Part shown: positions 27,495-36,023 of the stretch, one piece after another
Layout of the letters: every line of letters begins with the position of its first letter
Position numbering within the stretch: the stretch's first letter is position 1
Source: UBA6623 sp965238125
GTDB taxonomy: Bacteria; Acidobacteriota; Terriglobia; Bryobacterales; UBA6623
NCBI GenBank assembly: GCA_965238125.1
Contig: OZ250179.1
Span: forward strand, 62,001-126,000
Direction of reading: 5' to 3'
DNA length: 64,000 bases
Translations under genes and position numbers: made by a program
Notes under the pieces: model-generated
Databases searched by the model: none
What the model was told of the DNA's origin: nothing
What the model saw: the letters and a program-made list of their open reading frames with translations, nothing else

Positions 27495-28156
27495 GCGCAA
27501 CGCGTCGACAGGCAAGGTCTCCACAGCCGGTGGGCAAGATCTCCTGGAACGGCGTGATCCTCTCGGTACAACCCCGCATTCGGCTGTTGCGCTCCTTCGA
27601 CCAGCGGAGCCACAGCTATCTCGGTTATGTGCTGCGTCTCCAGGGTACGATTGCCGGCGAGGCCGGCGAGTTCATGGTCGCCCTTGGCGAGGGCGCACAC
27701 GCCAAACACCAGTTTCAGGCTGGTGACGAGGCTGGCGGCGCGGGTGTCTTCATCACCGATTCCCGCACGGAAACGGCTGATCTCTACAAAGTGAGCAAGC
27801 TTCAAATGCTAAAACACAGCCAGGGCCAAGCGCATGAATCGCCGCCCTGGCACGGCATTCCTCCAGAGCTGACGGTGTATCGCGAACGGGGTCACCGCCG
27901 GCTGGATGCCCGGACCTACAAGACGAAGTGCTCGACCTGCATCTGGGGCTGCAAGATGCCCGTGGAGATGATCATCGATCACTGGAACCCGAGTCAGAAA
28001 AGGTACCGCGAGGAGACGTTCTGCTATGGGCCTCTTTCGTGCCCGCACTACAAGGCCGGCCCTACTCGTAAGGTACCCGGGCGAAAAGGCATGACCTGGC
28101 AGGAGGAGGATTGGATCGACGAGGATGCTGTCTCACACCGTGGTCCAGACGATTGA
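27491..28156 (+). CDS. Conserved Cys-rich protein of unknown function, last gene of the cluster
   Basis: A 221-residue protein whose ATG (27491) overlaps the corrected stop of the DUF6880 gene. The N-terminal half (ISWNGVILSVQPRIRLLRSF, SYLGYVLRLQGTI) looks like an OB-type beta-barrel. The C-terminal half holds a conserved cluster KCSTCIWGCKMPVEMIIDHW, then RYREETFCYGPLSCPHYKAG and GRKGMTWQEEDW: five cysteines in the C-x2-C-x3-C ... C-x5-C arrangement suggest a zinc or Fe-S site. Similar proteins exist as uncharacterised conserved proteins. An OB-like fold with a metal ribbon suggests nucleic-acid binding, but this is inference only. Confidence 0.78.
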   Translation: MSATRRQARSPQPVGKISWNGVILSVQPRIRLLRSFDQRSHSYLGYVLRLQGTIAGEAGEFMVALGEGAHAKHQFQAGDEAGGAGVFITDSRTETADLYKVSKLQMLKHSQGQAHESPPWHGIPPELTVYRERGHRRLDARTYKTKCSTCIWGCKMPVEMIIDHWNPSQKRYREETFCYGPLSCPHYKAGPTRKVPGRKGMTWQEEDWIDEDAVSHRGPDD

Positions 28157-28565
28157 TGCGGTGAGATCTGGTTCTGCCGTCGAGATGGAGGCTATTCGAA
28201 GTCCCGTTTGCCGCCCCCGGAATCCGAGTCATCCGGCTCGTCCCCTCAGATCAAAACTCTTGGGTCAAATTGATGGAGGACGGCCCGCGGGAGGCGAGCC
28301 GGGCAGCGGTTCAATGGACTTGGACGGAATTTCAGAGGAGTCTACGGATGCACTTCTCCGAGAAGGGCGTAATACGTTCAAGTGACCAGAGGTCAGCCGA
28401 TGAAGCCCGCACGCGGATGAGGCAGCAGACAAGGTGGGGCGCTCTTGGTTCCTGCAAAGTCGAGGACTTCGTCTCGCGGCAGGGGATGGGGGCAGGTTCG
28501 TAGGGGTGGAAGCGATGGAGGCGCTGGCGAGGTAAGGAACAATGAGCGACCAAAGGAGGTCGTTC
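28157..28565. other. Intergenic region with second direct repeat
   Basis: About 400 bp after the cluster with no recognisable gene. It contains repeat R2 (28351-28384) and, at its end, a strong Shine-Dalgarno sequence (aaaggaggtc, 28551-28560) for the integrase remnant. A reading frame at 28270-28503 has no ribosome-binding site or family resemblance and is not called. Confidence 0.45.
28351..28384 (+). repeat. 34-nt direct repeat R2
   Basis: Second copy of the repeat at 23664-23697, same orientation, 30 of 34 bases identical. Within it cttctccgagaag forms a 5-bp hairpin. It lies 182 bp upstream of the integrase/IS91 remnant, which fits a role as an element end. Confidence 0.55.
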
Positions 28566-28820
28566 ATGACCAAACTACGTCAGAAGATGATTGAAGATCC
28601 GCGGCTGCGCAATTATTCGCCGCGGACGATTCGGACCTACATCAAGGCCGTCGAGTATTTCGCCCGCTACTTCGGCAGGTCGCCGGAGCTGGATGCCTTA
28701 CGGCGGGCGTTCGAGCGCGGCGAACTCGAAGGACGGCTCGCCCCGCTGACCGAGCCCGAACGCTTTCATGCCTGGCTGCGAGAGCCCAGCACCCAAGCCG
28801 AGCAGCGCCCCGGAGGAAAA
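28566..28820 (+). pseudogene. Chimeric remnant: integrase N-terminus joined to IS91-type transposase piece
   Basis: Starting at ATG 28566 behind a strong aaaggaggtc site, the first 40 residues (MTKLRQKMIEDPRLRNYSPR, TIRTYIKAVEYFARYFGRSP) match the SAM-like N-terminal domain of tyrosine integrases. They pass directly into LRRAFERGELEGRLAPLTEP, which resembles an internal part of IS91-family Y2 transposases. Integrase genes often precede the Y2 transposase gene in IS91-like elements, so an internal deletion fused the two. The frame degenerates after about 28820. Neither catalytic domain is present. Confidence 0.55.
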
Positions 28821-29089
28821 GAGTCTGTCTGTTTGCGACATCGATTGTCACCACTACCTATCTGGTGTCTTCAGGTCGTTGCAGGACACGCGCGCCTCTC
28901 ACAATTGCCCTGGTCACGTCAAACCGATAGAGGGAATTCGGCAGCCTGCTGACCAAAACAGCATCGTTGGCCGTGTTTTTGGAAGCCCGACTGCGACCAT
29001 GTCTGCCTGTCAACGTGGTCGCAGTGCGGCAACGGCACGAGGTCGAATTGTGACCACAACGTCGCGACGCCATGGTCGCAGTCCGGCCA

Positions 29090-29400
29090 GGTGTGAAGGA
29101 TCCCCCATAGCCTGGGACTCCATCGCTAGCCCGTCCGGTATCGTTTTGATGAATCGGAATCTCTCCTTGGATTCTGACGTGGCCACTCTCGAAGACGACT
29201 TCCCGGAGTAGGGTTCTCAAGAATTGCCGGTGCTCTTCACGGGTGAACGATTGCAGGTTTTGGGCGGCTTGGCGGCAGAATTCCGCGACTGATTTGGCGA
29301 GTTGCTGAGGAGGTACGTCCGGGGTTGGGTCTTGATTCGTGTTGTTCCCGACCGTGCGCGCCCCATTGTCGCCGCCACCCACTGACTGTTTGTCCAGCAA
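29090..29400 (-). pseudogene. C-terminal remnant of a serine site-specific recombinase
   Basis: A minus-strand frame contains LAKSVAEFCRQAAQNLQSFT, EEHRQFLRTLLREVVFESGH and VRIQGEIPI. This is the pattern at the C-terminal end of large serine recombinases (helical segment, then EVxxxxGxVxIxGxIP). No catalytic resolvase domain is nearby and the ends of the frame are ragged. Probably a leftover of an integrated element. Identification rests on a short stretch. Confidence 0.4.
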
Positions 29401-29413
29401 ATGGCCCCAGTTG

Positions 29414-29430
29414 ATTTTGCGAGATTCAAT
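29414..29430. repeat. Solitary IS630-type terminal repeat
   Basis: The sequence attttgcgagattcaat differs by one base from the terminal inverted repeat of the IS630 copies in this window. It lies 29 bp outside the boundary of copy 3 and has no element attached. It probably marks an older insertion that has been deleted. Confidence 0.6.
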
Positions 29431-29457
29431 CTACTAAAACGCCGCGAATCGACAACC

Positions 29458-30554
29458 TACTGAGTCTCGCATAATATACTGTCAATCGAGACAAAGAGAA
29501 GACTGTTTCCAGAAAGCGGTAATCAAGCGCGGTTTGCGGTGCATTCGCCGCAGCGCTTTGCGGGCGCGCTCGTCGAGTTCCCAGTAGTCCTTCGGGCAGA
29601 CGTTGGGCAACTCGTGCTGCTTCCAGTACGCCCAAATGTATTCCACCGGGTTCAACTCCGGCGCATAGGGCGGCAAGTACTCCGTTGCGATGTGATCCTC
29701 GGAGAGCTGGATGAACTCCCGCACCAGGCGGCTGCGGTGCGCCGGCAGCCGGTCCCAGACGATCAGCAGTGGGCCGTCGATGTGGCGCACCAAAGCCTTC
29801 AGGAAGTCGATGACCTCCAGCTCGCCGATCGCGCCGGGATAGAGCCGGAAGTAAAAGTTGCGCAACGTCAGCCCGGCCGACACCGACAGCTTGTCCCAGT
29901 TGAAGTTGAACTCCAACACCGGTGTCTCGCCGCGCGGCGCCCAGGTGCGGCAACGATGCGGCTTCTGACTCAATCCGCTTTCGTCGATGAAGACGATCGT
30001 ACGTTCTTCTTTGCGGGCTTTTTTTTAATGGCCGGCCAAGTCTTGCGCTGCCAGCCGCGGATGGCCTCTTCGTTGCGCTCCCGCGCTTTGCCGACGGGCC
30101 GTTGCGGGCTCCAACCGAGCGCCCGCAGGATCTTCCAGACATGGCCCTCGTGATAGCGCACGCCGAACTCGTCTCCGATCAGACGAGCGACCCGCGGACA
30201 GCTCCACAGCGGCGTCGGGAAGCCGTGCGCCTCGGGGCCTTCCAGCAGCAACGCCTCGAGGCGTTCGAGCTGCGCGGCGTCCAACAGCGGCTTACGGCCG
30301 GCGCGGCCGGCCTGGCGCAACCCGGCTTCGCCGTCACGCCGGTATCGTCGCAGCCACTCGCTGACGCTTTGCCGCGCGACCTTCAATCGCCTCGCTGTCT
30401 CGGACTGACTACAGCCTTGCTCGACCAACCGGATCGCTTTGAAACGGCGCTTCTCCAGGGCCTCGAAATCCCGCCGTACGCCTTTTGTATTTCCCATACA
30501 TACAAAGACGTACGTACCCCAAAAAGGTGTCACTTTGTTTTGCGAGACTCAATA
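29458..30554 (-). mobile_element. IS630-type insertion sequence, copy 3 (complete, inverted)
   Basis: Terminal repeats ctgagtctcgcataat (from 29460) and its partner gttttgcgagactcaa (to 30552) enclose about 1093 bp, flanked by TA at 29458-29459 and 30553-30554. The layout equals that of copy 1. The protein differs from copy 1 at a number of positions, mostly in the first 40 residues, so the two copies are not products of a very recent transposition. Confidence 0.9.
29482..30497 (-). CDS. IS630-family transposase, two frames joined by a -1 frameshift
   Basis: The N-terminal frame (from ATG 30497, MGNTKGVRRDFEALEKRRFK) carries the helix-turn-helix (QSETARRLKVARQSVSEW). The catalytic frame gives TIVFIDESGLSQKPHRC, LIVWDRLPAHRSR and ELNPVEYIWAYWK, the three DDE residues in context. 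The frames join at an A8 run (T8 on the plus strand, 30019-30026) as in copies 1 and 2. The fused product is about 338 residues. No inactivating mutation is seen, so this copy may be active. Confidence 0.87.
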
Positions 30555-30555
30555 A

Positions 30556-30825
30556 TTTGGCTTCAGGCGGTACGAAGTGCTCGGTCGTGACAAAAAACAG
30601 CACCGGACCATGATGTCAGTCTGGTGCCTGGGTTCGAAGTCCCTGGCGCTGGGTGATTACACGATGCTGCGGAAAAACATGTGTTTCTCCGAGGAACCGG
30701 GGCTGTTCGATCCCGAAAGCTGCTGCGGCTTCAACTGGAGCGACACGGTTGTGACGGCCGTCAAATCAGGCTATCGTATGAGCCGCGTCCCCTATTCCAA
30801 GGAATGGTGCTGGATCAAGTTATAG
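30556..30825 (+). pseudogene. 5'-truncated gene fragment, unidentified
   Basis: Directly after IS630 copy 3 an open frame encodes FGFRRYEVLGRDKKQHRTMM and continues with FDPESCCGFNWSDTVVTAVK to KEWCWIKL and a stop at 30825. The composition is protein-like (balanced, with several Trp and Cys), unlike the shadow frames nearby, but I do not recognise the family. The start appears to have been removed by the IS insertion. Confidence 0.35.
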
Positions 30826-30906
30826 CGAGACAGCGCTTGGCCCGGCTGTGCGGGGCTCCGTCCGCCCCCAACCGACTCGCTCTTTCCCAGTTCGGTCCCG
30901 TCGGTC

Positions 30907-32166
30907 TCAGCGAGACACGTCGTAGCACCACAAGGTTCCCAAATCGCGAATGTACAGCCGCCCGTTCGCCACGACCGGATAAGACCAGGACATCTCACGC
31001 GGTCCCAGCCGGCGTTCCGGGGGATCCGGCGGGGTGAATCGCCCTCTTTCGCGAAACTCAGCCGGCATCGCCTCAACCAGCGAGACGTCGCCGCCCTCCC
31101 AATGGACGTAAACGCGGCCGTCTGCGTAGAGCACCGAGCCGGGGCCGCCCTCAGACTGCCAGCGGACCTCGCCGGTCATGAATTCGGCCGCGACCAAGCC
31201 TTCCTGGTTGGTCCCGTATAAGAATCCGTCGACCAGCACCTGTCCGCCGAGCGTGTTGGGAGCATTGCGTTCGAAGTAGACCTCATCCGCCGAGACCCCG
31301 CCGGGGGTCGGATTGAGTTGGACCAACGCCGCGCCGAAGCGGCGGGAATTCGTGCTGTAGACGTAACCGTCGTGAGCCAGCGGAGAAGCGATATTCGCCG
31401 GCCCGGAGCTGGTCTTGGAGTAACGCCACAGGAACTGTCCGTTGTTCGCATCGACTCCGACCACACCTTGATCGAGAAACTGTACGTACTGCTTACGACC
31501 CGCGCCCTGGGTGACGATCGCCGAGGAATAGGCCGCAACGTCGCCTCCCGGAACAGCGGACTTCCAGAAGACCTCGCCCGTCGACTTGTCAAGCGCCACC
31601 AGCGTCGCCTCGGCGCCGCCCGGGGTGACGACCACCGTGTCGCCGTCGATCAACGGTGATTCTGAGTAAGCCCACCTGCCGGCCTGGCCGCCGAAATCGT
31701 CCCGCAGGCTCTTGCGCCAGAGCGTTTCGCCGGTCGCAGTCTGTATCGCGACTAGGTCGCCGTCGGAGCCCAGTGCACAAAGGACGCCCCCGTCGACCGT
31801 GGGAGTCGAACGAGCCATGGGGTAGGAGGGTTTTTGATCCGGCGCGCCGACTTCACCGAGCGGCGCTGACCAGATTTGCTGACCATCGCTGACCGAGCGC
31901 GCTTGGACGAATTCGCTCTCCATGCCGCGATTGCCAACAACATAGAAGCGGTCGCCAACGACTGCGAGCGTCCCGTAACCGTCGCCGAGGTCGTCCACCC
32001 GCCAGACCAGCTCCGGCCCCGATTCAGGCCAATGCTGGAGCAGCCCAGTCTCCGACGAGATGCCGCTGCGCTGGGGCCCGCGCCACTGCGGCCAGTCGGC
32101 CGCGCTTGCCGGCGAGGCGAACAGGCAAAAGGTAACCGTTGCGAGCGCGAATTGCCGTATCTTCAT
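30907..32166 (-). CDS. Secreted PQQ-like beta-propeller protein
   Basis: A 419-residue protein with a signal peptide (MKIRQFALATVTFCLFASPA, cleaved at ASAAD) and the typical beginning WPQWRGPQRSGIS. It contains seven to eight PQQ-like/BamB-type blades marked by A-x-D-x-x-T-G-E/Q-x-x-W (for example VALDKSTGEVFW, AIQTATGETLWR, VGVDANNGQFLWR). Proteins with the WPQWRGP start are abundant in Planctomycetes and Acidobacteriota and are mostly uncharacterised; PQQ binding is not implied. A BamB role is possible but unlikely, since the lipoprotein signal is absent. The gene is monocistronic here. Confidence 0.85.
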   Translation of the reverse strand: MKIRQFALATVTFCLFASPASAADWPQWRGPQRSGISSETGLLQHWPESGPELVWRVDDLGDGYGTLAVVGDRFYVVGNRGMESEFVQARSVSDGQQIWSAPLGEVGAPDQKPSYPMARSTPTVDGGVLCALGSDGDLVAIQTATGETLWRKSLRDDFGGQAGRWAYSESPLIDGDTVVVTPGGAEATLVALDKSTGEVFWKSAVPGGDVAAYSSAIVTQGAGRKQYVQFLDQGVVGVDANNGQFLWRYSKTSSGPANIASPLAHDGYVYSTNSRRFGAALVQLNPTPGGVSADEVYFERNAPNTLGGQVLVDGFLYGTNQEGLVAAEFMTGEVRWQSEGGPGSVLYADGRVYVHWEGGDVSLVEAMPAEFRERGRFTPPDPPERRLGPREMSWSYPVVANGRLYIRDLGTLWCYDVSR

Positions 32167-32427
32167 TCCAACCTCCGAGCTGTGATTCTACCCTAGCGCA
32201 AAGTATCCTCAACGCTCAGATCCCGTCGTTCCGCGCGCCCCGACCACGTCTCCCAGGGAGTCCGGACCAGTGTTCCCAGCGGCAATAGTAAGCCAGGCGA
32301 CAAGTGCCAAAGCGGCGAAGGCAAGGGTTCAGGCGCAGTCATGTTCGCATTTGCTCGGCAGGTGCGCAAAGAGCCAAGGTGTTGCGAGAACGGGGCATCA
32401 CGGAGGGAACTACACCCTCACCCAGAA

Positions 32428-32831
32428 TCAGGACCACGTGTGGCTCACCACGCACCGTCCTTTTTGGGCCGTGCTCTCCGTTTTGCGGCCCACGAGAAGG
32501 GCCGGCTCGCGCCATTTCCAGTAGCAGTCGACATCCACGAATCCAATCTCGCGCAGCCACTCCAGTTGCGTGTGGACGTCCAGCAGCTTGTTCGAACGAT
32601 CCTCTTCCGCTGAAGTGATCCCGATCGCTTGAAGGAACCGCTCATGCGCGGATCACGACACCGACGCCACATGCTCCAAATTGCAGAAGATCCCTGGAGG
32701 CTCTAAGACTGTCCAGATCTCCTCGTACAGTTGGCGCTTGCGCTCGTGCGTCAGATGATGGATCGCACCGCCCGACACTACGGCGTCGAACGTCCCGAGG
32801 AACGGCAGCGGGATCTCCAGATCGCTGGATC
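32428..32831 (-). pseudogene. SAM-dependent methyltransferase remnant with two in-frame TGAs
   Basis: The frame shows DLEIPLPFLGTFDAVVSGGA, then IHHLTHERKRQLYEEIW, PPGIFCNLEHVAS and, after an in-frame TGA, LLDVHTQLEWLREIGFVDVD and CYWKWREPALLVG. This is the C-terminal half of a class I methyltransferase (motif post-I to the end). A second TGA precedes DLEIP, and the upstream SAM-binding motif is missing. Neither TGA replaces a Cys of the family, so these are nonsense mutations. The flanking 260 bp up to 32167 hold nothing recognisable. Confidence 0.65.
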
Positions 32832-32929
32832 AACCGATGCCGAGGAGGGCGGACCCATCGCCGCAAGACGTCGCCCGTCGCTCTTCGAATAGCCCATCCT
32901 TCCGGACTCGCATGGTTGGGTGGACCGTG

Positions 32930-35900
32930 TCAATTCTCGAGCCGGCCGAAGCGCCAATACGCCGCGGGCACGACGATCATGTTCAGCACCGTCGAGCTGA
33001 AGAGGCCGCACATAACCACCAGCGCGAGCGGCGCATGAATTTCGCTGCCCGTTTCGCCCAAACCTAGTCCGATTGGTATCAGCGCCAGCCCGGTCGACAT
33101 CGCCGTCATCAGAATGGGCGCGAGGCGCTCCGACGCGCCGCGGGTTATCGCCTCTCTGAAATCAGTCACTCCCTCTTCCTTGATCAGGTGCCGGATGTGT
33201 GAGATCAGCATGATGCCGTTGCGCGTTGCTACGCCGAACAACGTAATGAAGCCGATCAGAGAAGCCACCGACAAGATCCCGCCCCCGAAAAAAACGCCGA
33301 CAACCCCTCCTACGAGCGCCAGGGGGAGGTTGCACATAATGATCAGCGCATCGCGCCAGGACCGGAAAACCGTTGCCAACAGGACCAGGATTCCGACGAT
33401 CACCAGGGCGCCCAGCAACAGGATACGGCGGGTCGCCTCCGCCTCGCTCTCAAACTGACCTCCATACTCGATGCGGTAGCCGCGCGGCAGCTTCACCTCC
33501 TCGGCAATCCGCTTCTGAATCGCAGTGACAACGCCGCGCAAATCGCCGCCGGCCACGTTGCAGGCGACCACAATCTTGCGGCGCGCGTTCTCCCGCGTCA
33601 CGAAGTTCGGACTACGGTCTTCGCGGACATCCGCGATGGCCGACAGAGGCACTCGCGCCCCCGAGGGCGTGTCGATCAGCGCCTGTCGGATCGTCTCCAT
33701 ATCCTCGGGTTGGCCGTTCTCGTATCGAATCACAAGGGGAAAAGCGACTTGCCCTTCGAGAATCGACCCGACTTCCAAACCAAGAAACACGGTCTTGAGG
33801 GCTTGGGCGGCCGTCCCCGCAGGCATGCCGTAGCGGGCAAGATCGTCTCGGCGGAAGCGAACCGTCACGGTCGGAATATCGGTCTGTTGTTCGGATACCA
33901 AGTCAACGACACCCGGAATGTCTCGCATCGCTTGCTCGACCCGCGCGGCCAAGGCGCGAAGAGTGATGAGATCGTCGCCGAAGATCTTGACGGCGATGTT
34001 CGAGCGGGTTCCCGAGAGCATATGATCGACGCGGTGAGAGATCGGCTGACCGATATTGATCTTCGTGCCCGGGATCAGCGTGGCCCGTTCGCGAATCTCT
34101 TCGAGGACCTCTTCTTTCGGGCGGTCCTTCATCTCCAGACGCACCTCTAATTCCGTAGCCTCCACTCCCTGCAGATGCTCGTCCAGTACGGCTCGGCCGG
34201 TCCGGCGGCCGGTCGAGACCACTTCCGGCACCTCGAGCAGGATTTTCTCCAAAGCGGAGCCCAGCCGGTCGGACTCTTCCAAGCTGGTGCCCGGGATCGT
34301 AACCGCGCCGATCGTCAGCGTGCCCTCGTTGAACTCGGGGAGAAACGAGCGTCCCATCCATCTAAAGCTCGCCACACCCGCAACGACCACGATGAACGAC
34401 GCCGCGATCACGAGGGAGCCGCGGTCCAAGCTCCAGCGAATGACCGGGAGGTATAGCTTCCGGAGAAGACGAATGACCGCGGGGGCGTCCCTCTGCATCA
34501 CCGCTTTTGTTCGCGGAAGCAGATACGAACAGAGGACCGGCGTCACGGTCAGCGCGACGACGAGAGATGCAAACAGGGCGGTGATGTATGCGAAGCCCAG
34601 CGGGCGCAACAGCCGACCCTCGACCCCGCCTAGGAAGAATAAGGGGGCGAAGACCAACATGATGATCAGCGTCGCGAAGACGACCGATCCTCGGATCTCG
34701 CGGCTGGCTTGGTAGACGACTTCGAGTCCGGCGCGTCGGTCGGGTTGAGGGAGTCGGGCGTTCTCACGCAGACGGCGGAAGACGTTTTCCACATCGATGA
34801 CGGCATCGTCCACAAGTTCGCCAATCGCGATCGCGAGGCCCCCGAGCGTCATGCTGTTGATCGACAACCCCAGCGCCTGGAACCCAAGGAATGCGGCGAA
34901 CAGTGAAAAAGGAATGGCGAATAGCGTGATGGCGCTCGCGCGGGCGTTCGCCAGGAAGATGATGACGACCGCGGCGACCAGCAAGCCTCCGTAGCTCAGG
35001 GCCGTTTCGAGATTGGCGATCGCGACCTCGATAAAATCGGCCTGACGAAAGACCCGGTCGTCGATTCGCATGCCCTCGGGCAGGTTGGCTTCCATGTCTT
35101 CGAGGGCCTGGTCAATCGAGCTCGTCAGATCGAGGGTGTTCACCCGGGGCTGTTTTCGGATGCCGATCAGAACGGCGGCCTCGCCGTTCAGTGAGCCTTC
35201 GCCGCGCTTCAGCGCCTCGCCTACCCGGACTGTGCCGAGATCTTCTATGTGGATCGGAATGGCGTTCCTGGAGGTGACTACGGTTCGGCGAATGTCATCC
35301 AGGTCGGTGAATCGGGCGATACCTTGAATCAGGTATTCCTGTCCGCCGGTGACCCGGAAACCCGCTGAGGTGTTGGCGTTTGCGGCGGTGAGGGCGTCCT
35401 CTACTTCGGTCAATGAAACCTGATGAGCCTGGAGTTTCCGCGAGGAAAGCAACACTTGGTACTGTTTGCGCGCGCCGCCAATGGGCGTCACTTGGGCGAC
35501 TCCGGGGATGGCGAGAAGCCGCCGACGGATCACCGTGTCCGCAATCGTTCTCACTTCCACCAGGCTGTGGCGATCCGACGTCAACGCCACGAAGAGAACA
35601 TCACCCATTACCGACGAGATCGGTCCGAGCAACGGCCGGGTGGTGCCCGGCGGCAACGATGCCGAGGCTACGTTGAGGCGTTCGGTTACCGTCTGCCGGG
35701 CGTGGAAGATGTCCTCGCCCCAGTCGAACTCGACCCAAATCATGCTCACCCCGACCGCCGTCGCCGAGCGAACCCGCCTCACACCGGGAGCGCCGTTCAC
35801 CGCCGTCTCGAGCGGAAACGTGACGAGGTACTCCATGTCCGTAGGCGCCATGCCCGGGTTCTCGACCATGACGATCACTGTCGGGGCGGTGAGGTCCGGC

Positions 35901-36016
35901 AGCACGTCGACAGGAAGCCCTGTCATCGCATAACCACCCCAGGCAAGAAAGGCGGCGGTGAGCGCCACGACCAGCGGCCGGTTTGCGAGGGACCATCGAA
36001 TGAGTGTGTTCAACAT
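32930..36016 (-). CDS. Heavy-metal-type RND efflux permease (CzcA/CusA-like)
   Basis: A 1028-residue inner-membrane proton antiporter with the RND layout: TM1 (NRPLVVALTAAFLAWGGYAM), a first periplasmic porter domain, TM2-6, TM7, a second porter domain and TM8-12. The TM4 signature GGLAIAIGELVDDAVIDVEN contains the acidic residues of proton relay. The NPGMAPTDMEYLVTFPLE segment and the overall pattern place it in the HME (heavy-metal efflux) group rather than the multidrug HAE1 group. The substrate metal is uncertain: no CusA-type triple-Met site is obvious. It is the last gene of a four-gene operon, starting 7 bp after the adaptor gene ends. Confidence 0.9.
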   Translation of the reverse strand: MLNTLIRWSLANRPLVVALTAAFLAWGGYAMTGLPVDVLPDLTAPTVIVMVENPGMAPTDMEYLVTFPLETAVNGAPGVRRVRSATAVGVSMIWVEFDWGEDIFHARQTVTERLNVASASLPPGTTRPLLGPISSVMGDVLFVALTSDRHSLVEVRTIADTVIRRRLLAIPGVAQVTPIGGARKQYQVLLSSRKLQAHQVSLTEVEDALTAANANTSAGFRVTGGQEYLIQGIARFTDLDDIRRTVVTSRNAIPIHIEDLGTVRVGEALKRGEGSLNGEAAVLIGIRKQPRVNTLDLTSSIDQALEDMEANLPEGMRIDDRVFRQADFIEVAIANLETALSYGGLLVAAVVIIFLANARASAITLFAIPFSLFAAFLGFQALGLSINSMTLGGLAIAIGELVDDAVIDVENVFRRLRENARLPQPDRRAGLEVVYQASREIRGSVVFATLIIMLVFAPLFFLGGVEGRLLRPLGFAYITALFASLVVALTVTPVLCSYLLPRTKAVMQRDAPAVIRLLRKLYLPVIRWSLDRGSLVIAASFIVVVAGVASFRWMGRSFLPEFNEGTLTIGAVTIPGTSLEESDRLGSALEKILLEVPEVVSTGRRTGRAVLDEHLQGVEATELEVRLEMKDRPKEEVLEEIRERATLIPGTKINIGQPISHRVDHMLSGTRSNIAVKIFGDDLITLRALAARVEQAMRDIPGVVDLVSEQQTDIPTVTVRFRRDDLARYGMPAGTAAQALKTVFLGLEVGSILEGQVAFPLVIRYENGQPEDMETIRQALIDTPSGARVPLSAIADVREDRSPNFVTRENARRKIVVACNVAGGDLRGVVTAIQKRIAEEVKLPRGYRIEYGGQFESEAEATRRILLLGALVIVGILVLLATVFRSWRDALIIMCNLPLALVGGVVGVFFGGGILSVASLIGFITLFGVATRNGIMLISHIRHLIKEEGVTDFREAITRGASERLAPILMTAMSTGLALIPIGLGLGETGSEIHAPLALVVMCGLFSSTVLNMIVVPAAYWRFGRLEN

Positions 36017-36023
36017 GGCGATG

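Noticed and set aside
28270..28503. 77-codon frame between the cluster and the integrase remnant
   Set aside because: No ribosome-binding site, overlaps repeat R2, and has no protein-family resemblance.
32428..32831. In-frame TGAs in the methyltransferase remnant as selenocysteine codons
   Set aside because: Neither aligns with a conserved Cys, no suitable hairpin was seen, and the SAM-binding half is missing; nonsense decay is simpler.
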